A stretch of DNA of 64,000 nt from Acanthosepion esculentum (GCA_964036315.1 OZ038479.1:56795246-56859245); one strand, 5' to 3'. Positions 1-11,654 are shown, counted from the stretch's first letter. Made by a program: numbers and translations. The notes: generated by a model from the letters alone, not told the origin.

Positions 1-59
1 TCAGTTTTAAAAGCTTTTTCATTTTTAAAAAATCATTTAAACCCTTACATATACCAAAT

Positions 60-175
60 TAGTGGTAGTACTTATGAAAAAACTTTAATTGAAAGCTAAA
101 GGATTAAATTTACTATTTCCAGCAAGCAAAATACTCTGGTGTGTTTCAAACAGAAATTATATTAATTAGAATCGA
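60..175 (+). repeat. Dispersed ~170-bp repeat, copy 1
   Basis: Contains GAAAGCTAAAGGATTAAAT and AGCAAAATACTCTGG followed by TTTCAAACAGAAATTATATT. The same block recurs at 11,655-11,830, 20,985-21,150, 41,755-41,900 and 46,100-46,260 on the plus strand, and inverted at 26,840-27,000. Family unknown; no coding capacity or terminal repeats seen. Confidence 0.6.
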
Positions 176-704
176 TTTTATTTTTTCTAAAATAATAGAT
201 TATCACTCGTTTTTCTTCATCTAACATCACAATATAATTCTCTGTATTTAAAAACCTTACAAAAATAAAATATACTTTTCTGAAACTTTATTTTCCTACC
301 TTGTCAGAATTACTGAATTTTCCTAAATTCATAGACTAAAATTTTTCCTAAATTCATAGACTAAAATTTTGAAAGACAGTTTTATATCAAAATTCTCTTA
401 TTAATGGCACAAAGATTTACTTTACATGGTCATTATGCTTTAAATTTAATGCTTTTTTCCTCATTTCAAGATTCCTACCTAAATTAATATTTCTGTTCTT
501 ATTTTTATTCACCTTATTTATATTATAATTGCTCTACTGTTATCTACTTGCCTTTTATGAAAACTGAGTTTGTTTAAAATTGGAAAGAAGAATCTCTAAT
601 AAATTATTTGAAAATGTTTCATAAAAATACCATTGTACTTGTATATTCAACTTAAAATGAAACTGTTTAGATAAAGTTACTGATTTCATGTATTATTCAC
701 TATC

Positions 705-740
705 TCTGTTAAAATCTGTGTCATTACTTTTACTCCACAG
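705..740 (+). promoter_or_regulatory. Candidate 3' splice acceptor upstream of array A
   Basis: A pyrimidine-rich tract ends in CTCCACAG at 733-740, followed by GTCTTTTGCTGG. The same acceptor-like sequence occurs before array B (AG at 27,989-27,990). A second conserved acceptor is at 27,665-27,666 (B) and 54,473-54,474 (C). Position and conservation suggest a small 5' exon, probably untranslated, in front of the finger exon. Inference only. Confidence 0.4.
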
Positions 741-1040
741 GTCTTTTGCTGGACAAAAAATCATATTCATAAAAACTGTTATTATTGGGAATTTAAGTGA
801 AGGAAAACAAGACCTTTCACTTTCCATCAAAAACAGAAATATATTCTGCAATATTCATGTAAAAGTGTTATATCTATATTTTCAAAAGTATCAAAGTGAA
901 CATTAAATTGCAAAAAATGTACTTTGAAGTCTCTGTTTTGTGATTTCTTTAGAATCTTAGTATTATATAAGAATAAAAATCTAAAAGAAGAATTAGAGAG
1001 AAGCCGTGTTCTTATGAAGTTTGTCATGATTTAAGTTAGT

Positions 1041-1970
1041 GTGTCATATAGAAAAACACAAGGAACAAACAATATACATGTGAATTTAGTGAAACAGTGT
1101 TTTCACAGAACATTATGTGAACATACACTGGATAGTAACCATATTCTTGTCACATTTGTGGATATAGATTTTCAAAAGTCACATTTGATGCTTCATATGA
1201 AAAAACATCCTAGAGACAAACCAGATTCTTGTGAAGTTTGTGGATCTGCATTTTCTAAGAAGTTACATTTAAAGGATCATATGCAAACACATACTGGAGA
1301 TAAACCTTACTCTTGTGAAGTTTGTGGATGTACATTTTCAAAGAAACGATATTTGATGTGCCATATGCAAACACACAGTGGAGAGAAACCTCATTCTTGT
1401 GAAGTTTGTGGATCTGCATTTTTGCAGAAGTCATATTTGGTGCGACATATGCGAACACACACTGGAGAGAAACCATATTCTTGTAAAGTTTGTGGATCTG
1501 CATTTTCACAGAAGTCAGATTTGGTGCGACATATGCGAACACACACTGGAGAGAAACCATATTCTTGTGAAGTTTGTGGATCTGCATTTATACAGAAGTC
1601 AGATTTAGTGCGTCATATACGAACACACACTGGAGAGAAACCATATTCTTGTGACATTTGTGGATCTGCATTTTCACAGAAGTCAGATTTGAATTACCAT
1701 ATGCGAACACACACTGGAGAGAAACCATATTCTTGTGAAGTTTGTGGATCTGCATTTATACAGAAGTCAGATTTGGTGCGTCATATACGAACACACACTG
1801 GAGAGAAACCATTTTCTTGTGACATTTGTGGATCTGCATTTTCACAGAAGTCAGATTTGAAGTACCATATGCGAACACACACTGGAGAGAAACCATTTTC
1901 TTGTGAAGTTCGTGGAACTACTTTTACAAAATCAGATTTGTTTGTAGTACCAGATATGAACACAGGTTAG
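1041..1970 (+). CDS. C2H2 zinc-finger array protein, unit A (8 intact fingers)
   Basis: Open frame of 309 residues. C2H2 fingers of this type bind DNA in the nucleus, each contacting about three bases. Eight complete fingers with CX2C...HX3H spacing start at Cys64, 92, 120, 148, 176, 204, 232 and 260, exactly 28 residues apart and joined by TGEKP linkers. A ninth at Cys288 is broken: the second Cys is Arg, and one residue is missing before the helix. Residues 1-56 hold an earlier finger read out of frame. The frame opens after a TAA at 1,032; 1,041 is GTG, and the first in-frame ATG is 1,188, already inside the decayed finger, so the true start is unknown. Fingers 5-6 and 7-8 are a near-identical tandem pair. 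No effector domain is visible. It may be a terminal exon of a spliced gene or an early pseudogene. Confidence 0.65.
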   Translation: MSYRKTQGTNNIHVNLVKQCFHRTLCEHTLDSNHILVTFVDIDFQKSHLMLHMKKHPRDKPDSCEVCGSAFSKKLHLKDHMQTHTGDKPYSCEVCGCTFSKKRYLMCHMQTHSGEKPHSCEVCGSAFLQKSYLVRHMRTHTGEKPYSCKVCGSAFSQKSDLVRHMRTHTGEKPYSCEVCGSAFIQKSDLVRHIRTHTGEKPYSCDICGSAFSQKSDLNYHMRTHTGEKPYSCEVCGSAFIQKSDLVRHIRTHTGEKPFSCDICGSAFSQKSDLKYHMRTHTGEKPFSCEVRGTTFTKSDLFVVPDMNTG

Positions 1971-2285
1971 AGAGAAACCATATTCTTGCAAAGTTTGTGG
2001 ATCTGTATTTTTATATATGTCAAATTTGATGCTCCATATGGAAAAACATATGCCTGTGAATTTTGTAGATATCTGTAAAGTAATATCCACTGCATCATGT
2101 TTGAACATCTAGCAAAAAAAAAAAAAACTCACACACATTTTTTGTGAAATTTGAATATCTGGATTTTTATTGAAATCAACATTTTTTAGCTGGATGTAAA
2201 TACAGAAAATAAACTTTATTGATGTTAGGTGTTGTCATATATGATCCAGCATATGCAAGTGCACACTGGTGAGAAGCATGTGAAT
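1971..2285 (+). pseudogene. Decayed zinc-finger tail of unit A
   Basis: Directly after the stop, another frame reads [13 protein letters not shown] and then MSNLMLHMEKH, a finger displaced by about a 2-bp deletion in the preceding linker. Further on, TATGATCCAGCATATGCAAG with ACACTGG resembles the second half of a finger (helix, HX3H and linker). An AATAAA lies at 2,208-2,213. These are remnants of a once longer array. Confidence 0.65.
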
Positions 2286-3440
2286 GATGTTTTGTAACTG
2301 TTATGTATTTAAAAAAATTATTTTATTCTTACTAATGAATGAAATAATGTCTTATATCCATGCATTGGACAAATATGAATTTTGATTTATTTTATATGTT
2401 GAAAATATTATGAACATTCTGTTTTCAGATTCTGTTAATAAAATTATGTATTAAAACACTTGGGATTAAGAACACACCAATGAGAAGTGTGTGAATGACA
2501 TTTTACAATTGTTATGGATTTTAAAGAAAACTAGTTTTGATTCTAAAGATTTCATCAGAGAAAATAATATATTAATTTTATACAGGTCAGTTAAAAATCT
2601 ATACATACAAATGCAAACATAACTAATCAAGAAAATGCAGGAATGTGTTGTACATGAATGAAATAAAGTCATATATGCCTGAATCTGGTTAATATGGATT
2701 TTGTTTTATTTTATATGTGCAAAATGGTAAGAAGATTCATTTTCATCATCACTCTAATGTATTAAAACATTGTAGATATTAGTGTGATATGAACACAAAA
2801 GATCTTAATCAATATTTGAACTCTGCTCCCTGATTTCACATATTTTTTTACAGGTTGTTCATAAACCCTTCTTTTATTTTGTGTAATGAAGTCTGTCCAG
2901 TTGGTAATTTTCATTTGATTGATTCAAATAGGAGTCTCTTTTGGATGTTATTTTCATAAGTTTAATACATTTTGGACATTTTGAGATTCACTTATGTAGT
3001 AAAATATTGATTTTTATATGCAGTTATTAATTTTAGTGTGATTGTCAAAAGAGGAGTAGAGTGCCCTTTTTCTGAACTTTCCATCATATAAACTTTCAAT
3101 ATGACCAGCAATGAATAATTCAAATGAAGAGATAGTAAGTGCAAATGAATGTATTTGCATATATATTGTCTGGAATGCATATACATAGACATGCTGACAT
3201 TAAGTATGACAATCATCAAACCCCACACCATTATAGATGAAAATTGCAAATAACAAATTTAAAAATCTTTTAAACATTCAGTATTTTTTCTGGAGATATG
3301 TTTTGAAGACATTTAGCAATTTTAAGGATTAATTAACAGGTTGTTGTAAAAGTAATATTTATTTTAAAATTAATGAAAATAACATTTATTTATGCATGGT
3401 AGCCTGTGGAGTTACAAGTTAAGAACCAAGGCTATACTGA
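2286..3440 (+). other. Unit A 3' flank with ~210-bp modules, non-coding
   Basis: Two modules each start with GAGAAG, TGTGAATGA and a TTATGGATT-like core (near 2,270 and 2,481). They carry AATAAA signals (for example 2,662-2,667) that could serve as polyadenylation sites. The block 3,250-3,430 aligns with 58,510-58,680 in unit C. No protein gene seen. Confidence 0.6.
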
Positions 3441-3469
3441 CGTCCATGACTGAAAAATGTGCAGGAAAT

Positions 3470-4780
3470 TAAAGAAATATGGAATACAAGCAGGACAATA
3501 ATCAGATTGAGATTTATTTTAAAAAATGAATTATCTTTAGTATTATATAATTGTAACACCATATCCTCACCCCACTGGACCCACGCACTTCACCTGACTG
3601 GCTGTTGGTCCGGTATGGTCCAGTTAGACACAAGCCTCTGGTTCCCAATGTTAGTTTGAAAGCACCCTCCAGCCATGTTGTGAATTTTTTGATCCTGGAG
3701 AAGGGTCATCAGGTCATAGAAATCCAGAAGCTCCACGTTGGTCCACCTACGAGTGCATCAGGTGAGAATCGAGTTAACAGAAAAATAAATAACCAATTCG
3801 ATTCGATTTTGAAAGGACAAGTTTGTTTTTTTATATAAAAGCAAACACACACACACAAAAAAATAATTCTTGGTGCACAAGGTTGAATGTTTCTTGTGTG
3901 TGAGCAATAACCAAACACAACTACTTCGAATAATTTCAGTAAGGAGAGATGTGGCCTTCATTTTAAACCATTTTGGTTTGTTCTTAGTGCAACTACTACA
4001 ACTTTCGATGTTCCTGTACTCAATAGTCATAATAGTAGTGGTAGTATTAATAATAGCAAGAGTAGTGGTACTTAGATGTTAGTGACATTGTTTCGTTTCT
4101 CACCCTCCATTCAGCAGCACACAGCGGACTCTTTCTTTTCAGTCTCTGACGTCACTCCTCAATTTTGAAGAATGATGAACCCAAAACTCTCCTAATCTTC
4201 TGGTTGGCTCACCTTTTTATAGAGAACTGGTGGTATATCTATTTTTCTAGTGCTAATGTACTGACATAATTTCAATGTTCAATTTCACACCTTCAAGAGT
4301 AAACAGTTTACTTTTTCATCAATTGGTTTCCAAGGTCCACAACAAGACTATTGTTTATCACCTCGCTATCAACCACACTGCTGCTTTTTTGTAAAATACA
4401 GAATCTTGTTTCAAAAATAAATTCTAAATCAAAACATCCTTTATTTTAATTTCAATTCTTACAGTGTCAAAATCCATTTCTTTTTCTAAAAGTTCCAATT
4501 ATTATTGTTCCAGTAATTTTTTATTAGTAATTTGATATCCTTTGTACACTTACAAAAAGATTGTATTTTGTGTTCTAAATTAACTTTGTAACATTTACAT
4601 TTCAAAGTCCTTACAGCATTTTTAACATCTTGGTTCTTTTGAAAATACCTTTTTTCTGTTTTACAGCATATTCTCCTTTATTATCATTATTATTATTTCA
4701 GGGGTGATATTGCCCCCTGCCACATAATCATCTAGTCTAAGAATATCATTTTTTTGTTCTATAAGTGTTTATTAAAATGA
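3470..4780. other. Unit A private insertion, unidentified
   Basis: Unit C runs from the equivalent of 3,440 to that of 4,790 with only about 100 intervening bases, so roughly 1.3 kb here is private to A. It is less AT-rich around 3,560-3,790. Several 66-90 codon open frames exist but none resembles a known family. No terminal repeats or clean target-site duplication found. Confidence 0.45.
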
Positions 4781-5713
4781 ACATAATGAATAATTTTTTT
4801 TTCTACATTAGATGTAGATATTTCTATTTTACCATGTAATGACAATTTTGTGTTTAAGACATTGCTTTTAGTTTTTGATTATTTTCTTATACTTCATGCA
4901 ATAAAATATATTGCAATCAATATGAACTTTTTAAAAAATATTCTGAATTTAAGTGAATGTATTAAAGTTGTTACTACTAAATTTGGTAAAAAGTTATTGA
5001 ATTGATTGCATTCTCTTTGAGTTCTTAATAAATTATACATTGACATCCATGTGATACTTTATTCTTATTTTGTCCATAAAATTATTTATACAACCAGTAG
5101 TTTAAGAATACAATTTTTTACTCTATATGCTTTTATGAAACTGTGAGGAGGGAATTTGCACAGTGTTGGTGGTGATTGAGAAGACATTTGAGGTGTGATG
5201 ATCTTGCTGCTGTGTTAAATAATTAGCTGAAACCAATTTTAAACATAAATCAACAAACTGTGTTGAAGAAGTTAAAATACATAAACAGTTAAGAATCTGA
5301 GAATAATTAAACTTTAATGTTTCAGAAAGGTATATTTTATTTTTGAAATATTTCTTAAGTAAATTAGGTTGTGAACAGAGATTTTACTGATAATCGGAAA
5401 AAATAATTCCAATCAATTTAATTTCTGTTGAAAATACAGCAAAGTATTTTTCTTATTGGATTTATAAAATTTTATATATTATCTTGCAGTTAAATAAAAA
5501 ATCTTTGAAAAATAGATTTTAAAACTTAAGTATCACATTTTTTGGTGGATGCCTCTAAATAAAATATATTATGGACACTATGGAAAATGTTCATGTATAA
5601 TAAATGTTTGCAAAAATAGTTTTCATTTTTGTAAATTTTAATTCAAATTTAAGTTTTTAAATTTTCAAATTCTGTATTAATTTGTAGTGCTCAAGTTTTA
5701 TTCTTATTGAAAC
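4781..5713. other. Non-coding spacer conserved among units
   Basis: Aligns with 32,260-33,045 (B) and 58,790-59,775 (C), including the CCAGTAGTTTAAGAATACA and TTTTGGTGGATG landmarks. No gene, RNA or repeat recognised. Confidence 0.6.
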
Positions 5714-5723
5714 TGTATTTCCT

Positions 5724-6290
5724 GTCTATATTTCTGAGATGAGGTATTATGTACAGTATTTACATTAGTCGGACTATTGTCCTCATCTTTGTCGCCATAT
5801 TTGTCACAACGTTTCGGCCGTTGTAAGCTCCGGCCTTCTTCAGGTGGTTGGAATTTCGAACCGAACCCTTTATTTTGATCACTGGGGTAGACTGTTCTAG
5901 TTCCACGAGCCATGTTTGATGGATGTCAGTTATCAGTTATCTCCTGGTAATTTTCCCTCTGAAAGTTCTCCACTGCCTGGGTCTGTCACTGGATCTAACC
6001 AACGCCTTTATAAAGGCGTTGGTTAGATGAATGTACAGATGACAACAGACAATGAATCACAATGAGGACACATGGCACAGTGGATAAAGGCGTTGGTTAG
6101 ATCCAGTGACAGACCCAAAGAGTGTGAGTTCAATACCCGGTTCAGGCAGTCTACCCCAGTGATCGAAATAAAGGGTTCGGTTGGAATTTCCAACCACCTG
6201 AAGAAGGCCGGAGCGTACAATGGCCGAAACGTTGTGACAAATATGGCGACAAAGATGAGGACAATAGTCCGACTAATGTAAATACTGTAC
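5724..6290. mobile_element. Head-to-head tRNA-SINE composite
   Basis: Two copies of one SINE body face each other: 144-bp arms at 5,751-5,894 (minus) and 6,147-6,290 (plus). The plus copy has a tRNA-like head with an A-box-like TGGCACAGTGGATAA (about 6,073-6,087) and a B-box-like GAGTTCAATACCC near 6,127-6,139. The minus copy keeps only part of the head (5,978-6,010). The composite is flanked by an exact 10-bp direct repeat, TGTATTTCCT, at 5,714-5,723 and 6,291-6,300. Units B (33,047-33,056) and C (59,774-59,783, one mismatch) have a single copy, so the pair inserted as one unit into A. Confidence 0.8.
5993..6028. repeat. 36-bp perfect palindrome at the SINE head junction
   Basis: ATCTAACCAACGCCTTTA is followed immediately by its exact reverse complement. 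It joins the truncated minus SINE head to a short plus-strand piece of the same head. A further plus copy of the arm lies at 6,085-6,117 and complements 5,978-6,010 over 33 bases. Confidence 0.9.
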
Positions 6291-6300
6291 TGTATTTCCT

Positions 6301-7614
6301 ATTCATAAATGAGAAAGTTCATTACAATTCAATTCAAGAGATTATCAGCTTTCAGTGTGAATTAGTGCACACTGGAGCACTGGTTGAAAAACACTGCTGT
6401 AAATGAAGGATCATCCTGAACTCTTACTTACCACATTTTTCTTTCACTCAATCTTTTTTCTTATCCTTTTGGGATTCAAAAAAAAAAATTATCTATATAA
6501 GAAAAAAACTGCTTTTAAAAAAATATTAAAAATTTAGAAATAAAAATGTAAAAAACACCAAAATTGTGATAATAAAGAAATAAAGGAAAAAATTGTGATA
6601 TTAAAAGATCAATTTAATTGAGATGGGTGCATGTTGCTTTCAGTCACTGTAGGAATGACTGCTAAAAACATCTGCTCCCCAAATTTATAGACAACTTGTA
6701 CAGGTGCATGGTGAGGTTTGTTCCTAAGCAATAAAAATGAAACACTTCTTGATCTCATCCGCCATATTTTTTTTCTTGAACTCAGAACATTACAATCCCT
6801 TTTGCATCTGAGCACAAATCTTATTTGCTGAACTTTTTGCCTTATTACTGTTGCTTTGTTTAATTTTGACTTAGCATATATATTGTTCACTTTGTATTAT
6901 TTTGCCCTATTCTTTTGTTCATTGAAAATATTGTCAATTTCATTTCTTGCAAATTTTGCCATTTTTACTTAACCATGGCTAATTACTGACAAATAGATTA
7001 ATAAGGAACTGGGTAGAGGGTTTTGCAGTAGCTCATCTTGCTGCAGATTGTGTCTGCTATGATTGTCATCAAATCCTATTTTCTCTGAATGTATGAAATT
7101 TAATGTCAATTAATTTTTCTATCTTGATAAAAACTTTACTTCATATATATTCATCAATAAGCTATCTCAAAACTAATTGTTCCCACCAAAAGCAAACCTA
7201 ATCACTAACTGCATAGGTGATCATCTCCCAGTAATGTTAAAATTATTGTTAAGCATTATGAAGTCCTAAGTCCTTCTTGTTACTACTCTATGCTCTTGTG
7301 TAGTTCCTCCTCCTCCTAATTGGAGTCATCTCACTATAGTAAGATTACAAAATTCATGAAACACAAGACATCACCTTAACTACAATAAATAAAATTACAT
7401 AGTGGTTATATTTGCAAAACATTACATAGTGACATTAAAGAAATAGGAACTTTTGGAAGACATAAAGGAACGTACAGATGACAACAGACAATGAATCACA
7501 TTGAGGAAAGTGAAATTCTCAATCTAATGCAGGAGATACAAGAGATAATCAAAGGAAGTGTAACTGTTTATAAAAGAGTAAAAGAGAATTCCTGCTACAG
7601 TAACACCTAATTAA
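6301..7614. other. Non-coding spacer conserved among units
   Basis: Aligns with 33,057-34,200 (B) and 59,784-61,215 (C); landmarks include GTACAGATGACAACAGACAA near 7,473. That landmark is also copied at 6,031-6,066 inside the SINE composite. The open frame 6,609-6,890 (minus) matches no family I recognise. Confidence 0.55.
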
Positions 7615-8755
7615 GTATATAACACTGCGTGCCGTCCTGGTCTCTGTGCTCATGACAATGTCATCCTGTCCTTGGTCACTAGTGCATCTGTGATTGAATC
7701 CTGTGGCTAACTGTGGAGTTGGTCACTTTGATCCAAACCTCCCGCTGTATCACGTTTGTTTTGATCACAAGCAGGCAAGCATTGAATCATCGTCAGGTAT
7801 TACTGGATTGGTGTCGTTAGGTGGGATGATGTTATAAGACAAAAAAAAAAGAAAGTTGTGTAGATCAACAAGGTTTATATAGGAACATTTTTTTGTATAA
7901 GAATCTATAAGCATGCAGGCTAATGATCATTACCTCGTATTCTAATTTCCTGACACTTTGTTCTTTGTCTCTGAGTTGGAGTCAAGGTTTCAAACTAAGT
8001 TAGAGACTTCTTCATGAAGTGTATTACAGAATGCTGACGAAGCACTCACTTCCCTCACTCTCTCATTATATAGAGACTTTCAATTCTTCCACTTTGCAAT
8101 TTTGTCAGACCACTCTGCTCAATTTATCTGATAGTCTGGAACAAGGTGTAAGTCAGTTCTCCATGGCATCAAATCACATGGGGAACAGCAAAGCAATAGT
8201 CTCAACTGCTACTCTAACACTCCCCTCTGATCTAACACTTTTATAGACCCTCACCCATCATTGGAGTGATGTCCATCATAATCTGGGGTTCCATGATCTT
8301 CCAAATATCCAATCAGAACTCACAGCTGACAGTGTCCTGGGGAATCCTCCCTCCGGAGAGTAGAGGTATCAAGCCATGGACCTTCCCCACTTACTCTCTC
8401 CTTCTCTTATTTGTACCTTATACCAACACCCCTCAATGGGCATAGTCTGTTTTGTCACACTCTCTCCCAATCACCAATCTACTGGGTTAGCATGCATTCG
8501 TTAATTAAAATTATCTACTTCAACTTCACATTAACAGAAATGTCCTTTGTCATAAAAAGTCTTTTTGATATTTTCCAGATTTCCCATCTTGGATAATTAT
8601 AATTTCTTTCTTGTCTTCGAGGAAGGCAGTGACCAAACTATTATCTTACCAATTGACCAAATTCTTCATCATTCAGATTTCTGCATTGTATCCAATGAGA
8701 TCTCATTTCTCCAGTAATACACATACCCTCCACCCTATCGATAAGTGACATAGAA
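7615..8755. other. Unit A private insertion, unidentified
   Basis: The alignment with B (34,200) and C (61,215) stops near 7,615 at ACACCTAATTAAG and resumes near 9,390. The stretch is less AT-rich than its surroundings and rich in CTCTC/ACTC runs. Open frames of 61-75 codons have no recognisable domains. It may be a non-autonomous transposable element; ends and family not determined. Confidence 0.4.
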
Positions 8756-9353
8756 TTATTTCTTTACTCTCTTCTTCTACTTGTAGCTATAAAATTATTA
8801 TCTACTACCATCTTCATTTTTGTGTTCACTTTCAATTTAAGCCTTTTTTCCTTTCTTCAAATTATTAGCATTCTTACAGTGTCACATCAACATCTTCCTT
8901 TGTTATTTCTTTACTCTCTACTTCTACTTGTAGCTATAAAATTATTATCTACTACCATCTTCATTTTTGTGTTCACTTTCAATTTAAGCCTTTTTTCCTT
9001 TCTTCAAATTATTAGCATTCTTACAGTGTCGCATCAACATCTTCCTTTCTTATTTCTTTACTCTCTTCTTCTACTTGTAGCTATAAAATTATTATCTACT
9101 ACCATCTTCATTTTTGTGTTCACCTTCAATTTAAGCCTTTTTTCCTTTCTTCAAATTATTAGCATTCTTACAGTGTCGCATCAACATCTTCCTTTCTTAT
9201 TTCTTTACTCTCTTCTTCTACTTGTAGCTTTAAAATTATTATCTACTACCATCTTCATTTTTGTGTTCACTTTCAATTGAAGCCTTTTTTCCTTTCTTCA
9301 AATTATTAGCATTCTTACAGTGTCGCATCAACATCTTCCATTCTTATTTCTTA
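8756..9353 (+). repeat. 147-bp tandem repeat, four copies plus a stub
   Basis: Monomers begin with TTATTTCTTTACTCTCTTCT at 8,756, 8,903, 9,050 and 9,197, with a stub at 9,344. Spacing is exactly 147 each time. Copies differ at only a few positions (for example a Leu/Phe-level T/G change and TAGCTATA versus TAGCTTTA), so the array is young. Because 147 is divisible by three, one frame stays open through the array and gives a 152-codon frame that is an artefact. Confidence 0.95.
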
Positions 9354-9389
9354 AAGTAATTTTTTAAAAATGACAATGTTATCAAAACA

Positions 9390-10475
9390 TGCCTTTCAAA
9401 TAATCAGAGTGCCATTGAAGAGTCAGATATTGTAGGTATTTGTAAGAAAAAAAAACACATGAATTAGTCAATGCCACTTAAATCTAAGAATGGCTGGAAC
9501 TACCCTATACAGGACCTAGAACAGTGTAGAAAAGAAGATTTAACTTAAAATCTAATTTCTTGTAGGATTACTGCTCCTTCATGATAATCAAAGGAGGTGG
9601 CATATTTAAAAGTTTCTTCCTTTTTCCCTTTGACTTTCATAGCAGCAAGACATGTTTCCTTTCACTTCATTAGAGAAGAGACATGAAAGTATTTCAAAGA
9701 CACGATTGTATTGAACTGCTCGTAACTTCAACTTTGTTTCTTTTTTCATCCTTCATTAACATGTCTTGTTCATACGTTTATCAAGTGTTGCTTGTTTGAG
9801 TTCCATGTTTTGTGCTTTTTCTTTTACCCAGACTCACATGAGTCTGACAGTGTTTTTCGTTGGACAAATGTGCCAGAATGTATCAAATGATGATAATTCT
9901 CACAACATTCTAAATGTTTTCTTAGAAAATAGCCTGCTCACGATTCAGTTCATTAATGAATAAGTGCTGAAAAAAACCATTAAAATCAAATAATTAATTG
10001 ATTCTTGGCAAGTTTTTAAAAACAATGTGTAACAATCTTTTCTTTTTTCTTTCAGTTTTAAAAAGAAATAAGCCTGCATCTTGTTGGAAGATAAAGAAAA
10101 TTACATGGCAATGAGCAATGTCTTTCTTTTTATTTTACTCAATTGATCATGTTTATTTTATTTATGTCAGAAATGATTCGCTCTATTATTTAGGATTCTA
10201 ATTTTTTATTGAAACCAATTTATATCCATTGTACAAATGGACATAAATTTGTTTCAATAAAATTTGTATTTAATATAAAATTTGTAAAAATGTCATGTTA
10301 GACACCGAGTCATTAATTTATGGTTTGATGTGGTTAGGACAGTTTTGATTTTTGCTGGAATGTTTTTAAACTAAAAAAAAAAAAAACAAACGTTTTTCTC
10401 TCTTGCTACATACAAAAAGTTTAAAAAGTTAATGAATAAAAATTATCAACAAAATGTTAGATTTAAAAAAAAATA
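9390..10475. other. Non-coding spacer conserved among units
   Basis: Contains GGCTGGAACTACCCTATACA (near 9,491), shared with about 35,480 and 62,260. The stretch 9,610-10,315 aligns with 40,985-41,650 and 62,390-63,060. The block 10,315-10,475 matches 44,060-44,190 and 63,715-63,880. No gene seen. Confidence 0.6.
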
Positions 10476-11640
10476 ATTCATGAGACCATGACCACAATGT
10501 CCGAGTCTCCTCGACCAGTTGTTACCCATTTGGAGATATGGTCTCCAACTCAGTTGTGTTGTAAATAGGAAAGCTTGACATACATAGAGCAGTTAAGAAG
10601 TAGTGAATTCTGGAAAATAATATGGTAAATGGTTGAGAACACAGACTAATGTAATAAACAGTTGCTCAGTAAGAGAGAGAGAGTGCTGTTTAAATAGTCT
10701 TAGACCAGTACATTTTGTGGGGGTGTTCAGCTACTCCACAACAAACTCCATTAGATTAGACATCCTATAGCCCCCTCCCAAAAAGATGTGGCCTTCTATG
10801 ACAAAATGAGAGAGGAATACAAGGACCATCTCTGTGTTGACAACGGATGTAAAAACCTGTAAATTGGTTGGCATCAGCAAGGAGGCTATAGAAGCAGCAT
10901 TAATGTGTCTAAAAATCATTGCCAAGAATTTAGTGAAGTGCGCTAATACTATGAATGAAGCAAAGCAGCTAGCAAGGAATATACTTATGACTAAATCTCT
11001 ATGGCTGCAGACTGAGTACATGGGCTCCATACACAGTGTGCTCTTGAACATTAGCAAAGACCATGTAGGAACCTTCTTTGTCTTATACGAGCAGGTTGGG
11101 TATGTCACTTGCATACTGAGCAAGGCTGGTGTGTTGTCAGGAGACTTCACAATACAAGTAACTCTGGACAGAAAGAACTTGACATCCCCGACACACTAAG
11201 AGGCAGATAAAAGAGGATCTTTGTCATTGTAGAGGGCTAAAGATCCTACTGATGGTTTTGTGTTGTGCTTGGTAAAGATGTGTCCCAGTCAGAATCTGCC
11301 GCCACAACCACATACATCCAAGGAGGCTGTGATGGATGATAAGTCTTGCAAGGCCCCTGAAGGTCTCTGTGTGTGGAAGGAAGTGCAAAGTGTTCTAAGT
11401 TTGCCACTCCTCCCTCACCCAGAAGGATGTCCCGCAGGAACAACAGCAGCATCACAAGGAGCATCCACAGAAGCAGCAGCCTCAGAAAGAGGGGAAAAAA
11501 AGCAGCAACATAATCAGCTATTATCATTTATTCAGTATGTGGGGATCATCTGTCCACAGGTGTTTTCTTGTGGGTTAAGTGTACCCTGGATGCGAAGGTG
11601 AACCATATCTATGTTGATGCAGGTGCACAGTTGCCATGAG
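10476..11640 (+). mobile_element. ORF1/gag-like retroelement fragment, decayed
   Basis: Homologous by eye to 39,363-40,330 in unit B. Shared peptides include VKTCKLVGISKEAIEAA and GDFTIQVTLDRKN, in an open stretch at 10,834-11,199. The B copy has a CCHC zinc knuckle after this point. Here the matching part (about 11,250-11,290) has lost bases and the knuckle is gone. A second open stretch, 11,260-11,601, follows in another frame. ORF1 or Gag proteins of this kind coat element RNA. No reverse transcriptase is attached. Absent at the same place in B and C, so an independent insertion. Confidence 0.6.
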
Positions 11641-11654
11641 CAATAGTTTCATCT

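Larger units (their letters stand above)
1..1034 (+). other. Unit A 5' flank of the zinc-finger gene
   Basis: Non-coding. From about 380 onward it aligns by eye with 27,060-28,260 and 54,050-55,090, which precede the other two finger arrays. Shared landmarks are the ATGGCACAAAGAT motif, the AAACTGAGTTT motif near 560, and the acceptor-like tract ending at 740. An open frame at 688-906 runs through it, but unit B has a stop in the same frame, so I do not call a protein. Confidence 0.7.

Noticed and set aside
688..906. Small upstream protein of the zinc-finger gene
   Set aside because: The matching region in unit B has a stop in the same frame right after the acceptor, and unit C has lost the acceptor. 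The sequence conservation is that of the whole duplicated flank.
1041..1230. KRAB, BTB or other effector domain before the fingers
   Set aside because: The residues before the first intact finger are an out-of-frame finger, not a known domain. The same holds for units B and C.
1255..1587. Antisense and alternate-frame open frames over the finger arrays (also 28,432-28,812, 28,618-29,169, 55,136-55,561, 55,301-55,636 and 55,721-56,140)
   Set aside because: The finger unit is 84 bases, divisible by three, so every frame repeats with it and stays open if one unit lacks a stop. The periodic peptides are shadows of the real array.
6067..6145. Possible functional tRNA gene
   Set aside because: A- and B-box-like motifs are present, but the arms do not fold and the sequence continues into a SINE body with a target-site duplication.
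8822..9280. 152-codon hydrophobic open frame that looks like a repeated membrane protein
   Set aside because: It is three turns of the 147-bp tandem repeat (49 codons each). There is no start context or counterpart in sister units, and the composition follows the T-rich DNA.
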